From the NCBI RefSeq assembly GCF_000472925.1, contig NZ_AXAS01000063.1, forward strand, positions 166-47,981: a stretch of 47,816 nt of DNA, in the 5' to 3' direction. Origin of the DNA: Bradyrhizobium sp. Ec3.3 (GTDB taxonomy: Bacteria; Pseudomonadota; Alphaproteobacteria; Rhizobiales; Xanthobacteraceae). Positions 1 to 8,900 of this stretch are shown here, one piece after another. The notes under the pieces were generated by a model that was not told the DNA's origin, did not search any database, and worked only from the letters and a program-made list of their open reading frames with translations. Numbering within the stretch: the stretch's first letter is position 1; each line of letters opens with the position of its first letter. The translations under genes and the position numbers were made by a program.

Positions 1-527
1 CCGGTCGACGCGAAGGACTGAGCAACTCGGGCATGGAAATCGTCGGCGGCCTTGAAATAGGCCTCGCAGTCGGCGATTGACAATGTAACGCGCGGCGGCG
101 GTGCCGCCTCGCCGTCAGAACTGAACTTCAGCCATTGGCCACTCTGCCTTGCTTGCACCAGCGATCGAAGCGATTCCATAGTGTTTCTCCGAAGCACGAG
201 GATGACTTTCAGGCGTGGCCAACGAACCAGCTCGGCAAAAACACCGGAACGATCGTGAAACTGTGGTTCGTTGATCTTGCAACCAACATGCGTCAGCTTA
301 GGCTTATCGCTTCGCGTCGGATAGCGCAGATACGCAAGCTCGAGAAGCTCGCGATCGCTCCGCAACGAACGATCCTTATCGTGCCAATTCGTATCAAATG
401 TATTGAGCAGCTCACCGTTGCTCAACACGTTCGGATGCTCATTCAGTAACGCTTCAAGATAATGGGTGCCGGTCCTCGGCATTGCCAGGATTACAAATGG
501 CTCGGGCGGCGATGTAGGGCGGGTCAT
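1..527 (-). CDS. nodH: NodH-like Nod-factor sulfotransferase, 3' end cut by window edge
   Basis: The minus strand is open from an ATG at 527 to the window edge, giving about 175 residues. The N-terminal block FVILAMPRTGTHYLEALL is the 5'-phosphosulfate-binding loop of PAPS-dependent sulfotransferases. The following stretches NVLSNGELLNTFDTNW, THVGCKINEPQ and LRRNTMESLRSLVQARQ match my recollection of rhizobial NodH closely. NodH transfers sulfate from PAPS to the reducing-end glucosamine of the lipochitooligosaccharide Nod factor in the cytoplasm, which controls host range. The ATG is preceded by AAGGAAG about six bases upstream, a good ribosome binding site. It is the only open gene behind the nod box at 1092-1116, the nodA/nodB pieces in between being broken. 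The nodP/nodQ genes that supply PAPS are not in view. The C-terminal third, including the 3'-phosphate-binding region, lies outside the window, so intactness cannot be judged. Confidence 0.9.
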   Translation of the reverse strand, partial: MTRPTSPPEPFVILAMPRTGTHYLEALLNEHPNVLSNGELLNTFDTNWHDKDRSLRSDRELLELAYLRYPTRSDKPKLTHVGCKINEPQFHDRSGVFAELVRWPRLKVILVLRRNTMESLRSLVQARQSGQWLKFSSDGEAAPPPRVTLSIADCEAYFKAADDFHARVAQSFAST

Positions 528-603
528 TTACATCTTCCTTAGATAATATTGCTTGCGACAACTCGAGATCGCATCAACGACGGTAACGTTAGCAGGCTCA
601 TGG

Positions 604-850
604 TCCCTGCGTTTCGCGGTAGCGGGCTCGCATCTGGAGACGTCCGGATGACTCATGGTGTGATTTGGCGATCTCATAACTTTCTGCAATCATTTGTTGA
701 GTAGCCTTGGATGGTTTGCGGCATAGGGGCTGATGACACAAAAAGTCGGCCACACCAGCTGTTCGGCCAGCACATCTAAGACAACCATCCGGTGTAAAAA
801 AGCAGACTAGGGCCGTCGTCAAACGTCAGATACACGCTGCAGCGTCTGCC
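604..850 (-). pseudogene. nodB: nodB remnant (chitooligosaccharide deacetylase), frameshifted
   Basis: Three minus-strand frames together spell the N-terminal half of NodB. SVYLTFDDGP (about 838-811) contains the metal-binding TFDDGP of the polysaccharide deacetylase family. It is followed after a frameshift by VVLDVLAEQLVWPTFCVIS, matching ILDVLAEYGVPATFFVIG of intact NodB. After a second frameshift comes QQMIAESYEIAKSHH, matching the RRMIAEGHEVANHT region. At least two frameshifts, stops and the missing C-terminal half mean no functional deacetylase can be made. NodB normally removes the N-acetyl group from the non-reducing end of the chitin backbone before NodA acylates it. The fragment lies directly after the nodA tail in the normal nodAB order. 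Confidence 0.82.
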
Positions 851-899
851 GGCGTCAGCGCGCTCGTTAGGCGCCCTAGATAAGGAGCCGGGATCCGCC

Positions 900-999
900 A
901 CAGTTCTGGCCCGTTCCGATTGATTAGGGTGCCGCTCGGCCAATCGCTCATCCTGCCCTCAATCGCGAAAACCACGACCATGACGTCCTCGATACGCAT
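900..999 (-). pseudogene. nodA: nodA 3' remnant (Nod-factor N-acyltransferase)
   Basis: The minus strand from about 999 reads MRIEDVMVVVFAIEG and then MSDWPSGTLINRNGPEL. This is the characteristic C-terminus of NodA, which transfers the fatty acid to the Nod-factor backbone. Everything upstream, about 80% of the gene, is missing; only about 90 bases separate this tail from the nod box. At the expected stop/start overlap with nodB the reading continues as TGG CGG instead of terminating, so the end is also altered. The fragment lies between nod box and nodB remnant in the order of an ancestral nodABC-type operon. It cannot be functional; another nodA copy must exist elsewhere if the strain nodulates by Nod factor. 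Confidence 0.82.
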
Positions 1000-1091
1000 G
1001 GAAGCTGAGATTAACAGCAACGATCGATAGCCATCCGGATATGCCCGAGTTCAATTTAAATAAACTGACGTTTTCTACCCTCATTTCGTGG

Positions 1092-1116
1092 GATTGGTAA
1101 AATCGATTGTATGGAT
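1092..1116 (-). promoter_or_regulatory. nod box (NodD operator) reading toward nodH
   Basis: On the minus strand the 25 bases from 1116 to 1092 contain ACAATCGATTTTACCAATC, the conserved 3' half of the rhizobial nod box, preceded by ATCCAT. A further GGATG lies just upstream at about 1121-1126. LysR-type NodD binds such sites and activates transcription when plant flavonoids are present. It points at the nodA'/nodB' remnants and nodH, whose start is about 565 bases downstream. The ISL3 remnant begins about ten bases behind it. Confidence 0.88.
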
Positions 1117-1127
1117 GGGACATCCAG

Positions 1128-2110
1128 TTAGCGGCGCAGTCGCCAGGCAGGCTGGATCACACGACATGAGCCGATCGGACCCCCGCTCATGCCGATCCGC
1201 GGCGCGATCCCGCGCGACGACAGGCCGTCGGCGTGCAAGTCGAGGATTTCGGCATAGAGTGAACGGCGATGGCTGCGCCGCGTGCTGCGCAGCTGATGAA
1301 GTTTTGTAGAAGGCTCTATCGGTGGTTCGAGCTTGGTTTTATCGTCTTCGACGATGTCGGCGATCGTGGCCTTTCCTGCGGTATCGACCGTCTTGCGATG
1401 ACGACTAACTGCCGAATGCAGCGCTTCACCCAGATTTTGGAGAAGATGAAAACGGTCAGCGACCTGTGTTGCATCGGGAGCACCACGACGGGCGCCCTTA
1501 GAATAAATGCCGGCACGATCGCGCACGATAACTTCGATGCCTGGATGGCCTCCCAGCCAAGACGCGATCGCATTGGCATTTCGGTTCGGTAAAAGATCGA
1601 TGACGCGATGCCGCTCTAGATCGCAGATGATGGTCCCGTAGCGTTGCCCCTTGCGCCAGGCCCAGTCATCGATGCCGATCACGCGCGGCGGCTCAGGCGG
1701 CTTGAACTCGGTTGCGTGGATCATCCACACCAGCGTGTCGCCGCTGGCCGGCATACCAAGTTTGTCCGACAAACGTGCACCCGGCTCCCCGCCGATCGCG
1801 AAGCCGATCGCCTGTTGCCTGTCGCAGAGACGGGACGTTCGCCTTGCTTTCGGTCGCGCCGTTTCCGGCAACCGCTCAGCGAATATCTGACGCAGGCATT
1901 GCGAATTCGTGCATCGAAAGCGTCGCGCGTGAAGCCGGATCTCGACGGCCCCGATCTTGCCGCGGCAGATCAGCTAAGCGTCGCGCGTAATGGCTGTGGA
2001 CGCGGCCCATCTGGCAGCCGCAACAGGGGCAGAACGAAGACCGCTGTCTTCGTCCGAGCCACGAGCATCACCTTATTGCTCTGGGCAAGGATCTGGACAA
2101 TCGAAACCTC
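1128..2110 (-). pseudogene. ISL3-family transposase, truncated and frameshifted
   Basis: The minus strand carries the N-terminal and central parts of an ISL3 transposase. A zinc-finger segment FCPCCGCQMGRVHSHYARRL lies near 2034-1975. After a frameshift the main frame (1871-1128) continues with IGIDDWAWRKGQRYGTIICD and then ADRFHLLQNLGEAL, typical of the ISL3 DDE core. The C-terminal third of the enzyme is absent: the frame runs out against the nod box at about 1120. Further frame breaks occur upstream of the zinc finger. A separate C-terminal piece of an ISL3 transposase lies at 14982-15383 on the other strand, but is not necessarily from the same copy. Confidence 0.8.
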
Positions 2111-2934
2111 GGGAAGACGAACGGACGGAAGGCAGGGAACAAGGGCGAATCACGAGCGTCGACTGCGATTCCGACCTTATGACCTTATTCGCGCTTCCCG
2201 TGAATCCGTCAACTTACACCAAATACGAGGAGGAACCTAATTCTGTCGTCCATCTTTCCTGCCAAGCCTAGCAGTGTACGGCAACCTTGCACTTGCTGAT
2301 TTCGTTCCGGGACTCCCGTAGTTGTTTGATGGAAGCGGCAGTAGCGAAGATCAGTCCTGGATCAGCTCTTCCGCCGCCCAGGGCCATGAAGACCAGATAT
2401 TGGGTGGCGCGTTTCGCGGTGACTTCGTCAGCTTGCTGTCAGCTCGCCTATCTAAGTACCGGCCCGCCATGGAGGGCCGGGGACACCCGCCTTATCGCAT
2501 TACTAACGTCGGCGAGTGTTGTCCTCAGTGAGGCGGCTGCGCCGATCTCTTCTTATCTAACTCAGCGGTCTACCCAGGTTTACGTCGCCGGGCGTCGCGG
2601 CGAACAAGTTGCAGGTCAATGAGTATTCCATAGTGGCCTTACGAGTAGCTCGTTCAAATTCGAGGCAGATCCCTCGACGGTCTTTTACTCCGACGTTTAT
2701 AGGGGGCCGGCTGCGGCATCGGTGCCGAAAAGGATGTCGGAGCAGAGGCCAGAAATCTTGCGGACTCTGCGGCTCACCCGGCTTGTTGGACATCACCACT
2801 GAACCGTTCGCTTTCGCTTGCGCCGTAACCTGCTCGGGGCTCATGTCACTGATTGTTCGCCGGAAACAGCGCGTCGCCACGCATGGTACAACAACCACTA
2901 TTGCTAACATTCTCGGCTGCATAGGAGATGGATA
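2111..2934. other. intergenic region upstream of the first SKWP gene
   Basis: I recognise no gene here. Short open frames on both strands show no family motif. The stretch holds the tts-box-like sequence at 2427-2448 and, at its right end, the GGAG ribosome binding site (2924-2927) seven bases before the TTG start of the large gene. Confidence 0.5.
2427..2448 (+). promoter_or_regulatory. tts-box-like site upstream of first SKWP gene
   Basis: The sequence GTCAGCTT-GCTGTC-AGCT-CGCC has the same spacing as the strong tts box at 15660 (GTCAGCTT, six bases, AGCT). The tts box is bound by TtsI, the response-regulator-like activator of rhizobial type III secretion genes. It is about 490 bases from the TTG start, long but within what is reported for rhizobial effector promoters. 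The assignment rests on this match and on similar sites upstream of both paralogues. Confidence 0.6.
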
Positions 2935-5900
2935 TTGAAGCGCATTAGCGACCGTGGGCGGTCGGACATCTCGGAAGAAGCTGAACGTACCCAGCGGGCG
3001 GAAAGTGTGCGCGATGAATTAGTGGGGGCAGCTCGAGGCCGATCGTTCTTGTCTGTCGTGGAGCGCGTGCGCTCTGATCTTCAACACTCCAGTGCGCCGG
3101 CTCGGGAAGCAAACTCGCAGCGTTTGGGCGATGATCAGTGGCGTGTCGACCAGGGGACTGGGAACGCGCAGATTGACACAACTGAACGATATGGCCGATC
3201 CTTGCCCTACCTAGAGGCTGGATCCGAAGCGTCGCGTATCAGCGATGTGGCCATGGAGAGCGCCGACCAGCGGTCTTATGGTTCTTATCCTCACGTGCTA
3301 AATCGGGGGGCGACCTCCGCGCGTGCGGACGGCGAAACTCTGCAAAGTGATCGAGCACCCCGAAGCTCGCAAATTGGGTTCCCACGCGGTAAGCAATGCG
3401 CGGCCGTGCTGAGCGAGAGAGCAGCGAAGCGGCGCATCGACGAGGTGACCGCGCAGAGCTTGCATGGCCTAACCTCGGAAGCACATAGACGTGCAGGACC
3501 AGACGAAGCGAAGCTCCGTGAAGCGATCGACACCATCGATCGCGCCTGTCGCGCTCACGACTTCTATACATTCTCAACTGCTGTGGTGGATCACACGAAG
3601 CAGGGCCATCCCAAGCAGCTGAGGATGCCGGGCCTTGCAGCCTTTCTGCAAAGAGCCGCCACCCATTTCGAGAGGGAATTTGTTCACGTCTGGGAGGACG
3701 ATGTCCGCAGGCGAAGGACATGGGGGTACGCCACGACATGTAACGCGGTGAGCCGAGAGGCTGGAGGTGAAGCAGGTATAAAGGCTTGTAAGGCCATGGC
3801 AGCTCGGGTGTTAGAACTTGATGACGCGCAGATCAAGAAGCTTGATCCTAGGGCGCCTTCGCTCTTCGCTTCATCGTTTGGTCGTCACCCAGAGTCGAAG
3901 ACATGCCGCAATGCAACGATGAGAATCGCCGAATTTTATCGCGATGAAAGTGGAGCGCTTTGGGACCTGAAGAGCCAGAGCCTATCGTTGCTTGCAAATG
4001 GGTTCAGCAAATGGCCGGCAGAGGATATCTGTCGCGAAGGCACGGTCGCGATCGCCGGTGTGGTCGTTGCCCATCGTGCGGAGCTCTCTGACCACAACGA
4101 GCAGCACCTGGCGAACCTGGTGAACGGTTTCAGCAAGTGGCCGAAGGAGGAGAACTGTCGCCGAGCAACCGTTGCCATCGCCAGAGAGATTCGCGACGGC
4201 CGAAGGCTCTCTGGTCTTCTTCCGTTGGGACTGGCAAACTTGGTGAACGGCTTTAGCAAATGGCCGAATGAGGAGGCCACCATTGATGCCGCAGTCACGA
4301 TCGCCAAAGAGATTCGTGCTCGTGCCCGTGAAGCCACTGGGCTATCCAATTTCCCCGCGCGAGAACTCGCAACCCTGGCAAACAGCTTCAGCAAGTGGCC
4401 GGAAGAGGCCGGGTGTCGGAAGGCTACGATCGCGATTGCCGAGCAGGTGATTCATGGCGCTAACCTGCTCTCCCATGCTATTCCGCAGAACTCTGCGAAC
4501 CTCGTGAACGCTTTCAGTAAGTGGCCGAAAGAGGCGTCCTGCCTCCAAGCCACAGTTGCAATCGCCTGTGAACTTCCCGACGACGGCCGGCTCGCTGCTT
4601 TTGATCCCCAGCACCTAGCGAGCTTAGTGAACGGCTTCAGCAAATGGCCAAAAGATGCGAACTGTCGACAAGGCGCAGTCGCGATAGCACGCGAGATCTT
4701 TGATCCCAGCCGCTGTGCCAACCGGGTCTCCGGTTTTTCCAACCGGCAACTGGCTAACTTGGTTAACGGTTTCAGCAAGTGGCCGGAAGAGCCGACTTGT
4801 TCTCGTGCTGCAGTCGCGATAGCGAAGGAGATCACTGGTTCCGGCCGCGCTGCCACCAGAGTTTCTGGTTTAACGCCGCACGGACTGGCAAACTTGGTGA
4901 ACGGGTTCAGCAAGTGGTCCGATGAGGCGACCTGTCGCGAAGCCACAATCGCGATCGCCGATGAGATCCTTGGCCGCGCCGAACTCTCTGATTTCACTCA
5001 TCAGGAGTTGGCAAACCTGGCGAACGGTTTCAGCAAGTGGCCGAAAGAGACGGTCAGCCGCCAAGCAATAACTGCCATCGCAGGTGATATCGTTCGCCGC
5101 CGCGCCGATCCCGAGGGTTCCTTCTCCGATTTTACCGATCAGCATCTAGCAAACCTGGCGAATGCCTTCAGCAAGTGTCCGGAAGACGTGGACGCAGGCC
5201 AAGCCACGGTCGCTATCGCCCGCGAAGTCCTTGGACGCCAGCTCTCGGGTTGTAGTCAGCAGGACCGCGGGAATCTGGTAAACAGCTTCAGCAAGTGGCC
5301 GGAAGAGGTTGACTGTCGTCAAGCCGCTGTCGCAATCGCGCGCGATGTTCGTGGGAGCGACAGGCTCTCTCAATTTAACGGACAGGAGCTGGCGAACCTA
5401 GTGAACGGGTTCAGCAAGTGGCCGGAAGAGGAATCTTGTGCTCAAGCCACGATCGCAATCGCCCGTGAGATCCGCGATAACGACCGGCTCTCTGATTTCA
5501 TTCCGCAGCACATTGCAAGCCTGATCAACGACTTCAGCAAATGGTCGGAAGAGGCGGCGTGCCGGCAAGTCATAGTGGACATCGCGCGCGGACTTGGCCG
5601 GGGAGTGCAACGATTCAGCGCTTTCACGACGCCTGAGCTCAGCATCATTGCTAATGCTCTGGCGCGAAGTTTCATGACGGGCGAGGACAGCGGCGAGATT
5701 GCGGAAACCAGTCTGCTGAAGGATCGGCTACACCAGCTGTCTCATTATCTGCAGTATGCGAGTGATCGGCTGGAGCGGGCAGATGTTCTGGCCATCGCTA
5801 CCATTCTTAAGGCTCTGGCTAAGGTCCGACTAATCGATGATCTCGATTCGCTTGCATCGATTGGATTGAATCGGCTCAACGAATTACGTTCTCATCCTGA

Positions 5901-8900
5901 TTTCGCCGCCGAGAATAACCTCGAAACTATGGGCCATGTTTCTGCAGCTCTGCTGCCGCTAGCGCGCAGCCAACAGAAACAGTTGCGCTGGCACCGCAGG
6001 CAGGCTCTCAATTTGCTGAACGACTTGCAACCGATCGTGGAGCGCAAGATCGAGGCGCATCTCAATGCTGGCAGGGCCGAGCGGGCCCGTGGGCCCGTCG
6101 CGAGCCGCCGTCCCGCTCTCTCGATCTATCAAGTGCTAAAGGCCCGGACGATCGTACAGGAATTGTTCAAGCGGCCGTATGTCGAGGGCAAAAAGTCTGA
6201 CTTGCAGATGAGGCGGCAGGAGCTTGAGCGCAAGTCCAAGGAGATCCTGGCCAGCGCGCGCAGCCTTATTGAAGGCGATCTCTCCCACATGAGTTGGAAC
6301 CTGATCGCAGAGCTCGAAGCGGACGAGCCGCTCGATGCGCTAGACACGTTCATGTTACACAACGTGGCCGCGGTCCACGCCCAACATCCTGCGTCCAGCT
6401 TCGACGTGCACGCGCTGTTGACAGAGATGGACCATGAGCCCAGGCCCCCACAGGGGCAAGCTGGACTCGTGAAGTTGCCGGTCGTTGACATGCAGGGGCG
6501 ACGACTAGCCACGGAGCCCGAGACGCGGTATTCGATTTTTCATCGCCTGACCTCGGGGGCCTTGCCGGTCGTCGCGGTTCAACTGCCGGGAAAGCCGAGC
6601 ACATTCTTGTTAGCCCGGACGCTCACCATCGATGGTGTGCCATATCGAATGGACCTATTCGGCGGAAGCAAGTTAAAAGGGCCGAAACAAACCCTGTCTC
6701 AGATTGCCGCCCGCGCTCCGGGCGACGCGGGGGCCACCACTTCTGGGGGAAAGCTGCTTGCCATTCCGTATGCCGAGACCGCGCCTGGGACGGCGTTCGA
6801 GCAGCTGTCACGCGCCTGGTCCCCGTTCAAAGAGGCATATTATTACACTCAGCGCAGGGGATTTGCGGCGCCACCTGCTATCAAAGATCTAGGCCCTCAT
6901 GACTACGCGCTGGAGGGCAGCTTCAAGTTGTCACTGCTGCCGGACCGCCGTACTGGCGAGGAACATCCCTTCAAGCTGTCTGGACCGGATGGGCCGATAG
7001 CTTTGCGACCGCATGACGGCTGCGGGTTCATCAGGGCATCGCTGGCCGAGCGTATGCTAGCTGTTCGCCGGGCTGGCCAGCAGGAAGCTTCCGATCGGGT
7101 GCCTGCTTTTGGTGAGGGACGGAGATCGTCGCTGCCCGCCTCGGCGCTGCAACACTATCCGCGCAGCGAGCAGGTGGCGCAAGAGGTGCGAGAGAAGGCT
7201 GCGAACTGGCTTGCGAGCAGACGAGAGCAGGAACTGACGTCCGAACAGCTGTTTCGCACCGTGACGGCTGGACACATCGAGGGGCCCGGCGCGGTCGCCG
7301 TGCCATCCGATGATGGCCATCTTCATGTGCCTAAGCTCAAGAGCGACACGTTGGCCGGGAGGGCTAGCGTGCTGATCGGCCGTTCCCCCTATGACAAACC
7401 CAATCTGCGGCCGTTCGCTGCCGAAAAAGTCAAGTCATCAGTTGACGGCGACCCGACGGCTGTGTTCCTCGACAAGTGCGTGGCCATGCAATACAGCTTC
7501 AATGTCGCGGAGAAGTCAGGGGAGCAACTGGCGGCCGACGATCCGACCTTTTTCGCCAAAGGCATTCTGATCGTGGTGCCGGATGAGATGTGGCCGGCGA
7601 ACTATCGAGGTCGTGGCCTGGTGATGTCAGCCGAGGACGTCAAGTCCCACTCGGGCTGGACCAAGCGCAAGGATCGCGTAACGGCGGACACCTCGCTCGA
7701 TTGTGTCGGCATTCTCCAGGCCACTGAGATCTTCGCTCCGGGGTCCCTGGTTGCCGTCCCGCCTGATGAACAGAAAAAGCTCGACGGCGACTTCGACGGC
7801 GATACGGTCACTATCATCGCCGACCAGCCGCGGCTTTATGAGCACGTCCGGCAATTCGATGACGCGGAGCAAGCTCGCGGATTTCACTCGCTTAAGCCGC
7901 CAAAGTCGCATACGCCGGCGATCGAGGACGGTAGGTACCAATTTAGTCGCGCCAACCAGATTCTTGCTGCCACGAAGGATGTCTTGGGAATCTACAGTTG
8001 CCTGCAGCGCACCTTTTTGGCTCAATCGCATGAAGCACGGCGCTGGTTTGCCGAGCGGGCCATCTTTGGCATCTATGAGGGCTTTCATCACGAGCTCACG
8101 CGAGACATCCGCCTCTTGCTTAATCAAGAACAGGCGAGCGGCGAGGATATCCAGAGCAAGCTTGAAAGGGCGATGCACGAGATCGAGGTCGCAGAGCATC
8201 CAGTCGCTCGTGAGATCTCCGAGTTGCTCGCGGCCGACCTGGAAGCGTGGGCTGGGAGTGCGAATGGGCAGATCCCGCCCGAAACGATCGAAAGCGTGAG
8301 CGACCGAACCGCGACGGTAAGCCAAGCGCTCTCTGAGCTCTTCCCAAATGTGGCGGAGGCCTATGTGACTACTGCCCATCCACGGGATCGTGTCCAGGCT
8401 GTGCTCGACCATTACCCTGCGCGCATCTATCCACGACCGGATGGTTACGATCCGGATGATCTCATAGAGAGTGCAAAGAATCTCCTAAGCCTCGGGATAA
8501 AGATCGGGACCGACGCCTATAAGTCCGATACTGGCGCCCGCGTCTTTATGAAGAAAAGCCAACAGCTTCAGCGACTTCTGCACCAGATGCCAGGCTTGAA
8601 AACCGTGCCCTACATCAAGAGCACGGCGGCGACGCTAAACCAGGGAAGATTCGATGTCGACGCGACGTTGGAGTCGCTAAAGGACAATCCCACGCTGGCA
8701 GCTTCAATCATGGAAGTCTCGATCAACCTCGCCGTTGAAAACCACATCCTGCCCAAACCATTCAGTCGGAACCTGACGGCCGAGGATTCCGGCATGACGA
8801 CCACGTTGACCCGCGAGGAGGCCACGGAGCGCGCAAAGGCCGAATTTGCCAGGGCCGCGGCAGAAGAGAGGGAGATTACAGCAACGGCATTCCAGGTCGC

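Noticed and set aside
135..449. 104-codon plus-strand frame at the left edge
   Set aside because: It is antisense to nodH, which has clear family motifs.
1644..2240. 198-codon plus-strand frame
   Set aside because: It lies opposite the ISL3 transposase remnant, whose zinc-finger and DDE-region motifs are recognisable on the minus strand.
3976..5640. Reading the SKWP arrays as TAL-effector or LRR repeats
   Set aside because: The unit length (about 42) and invariant FSKWP core fit neither TAL (34) nor LRR (20-30) repeats.
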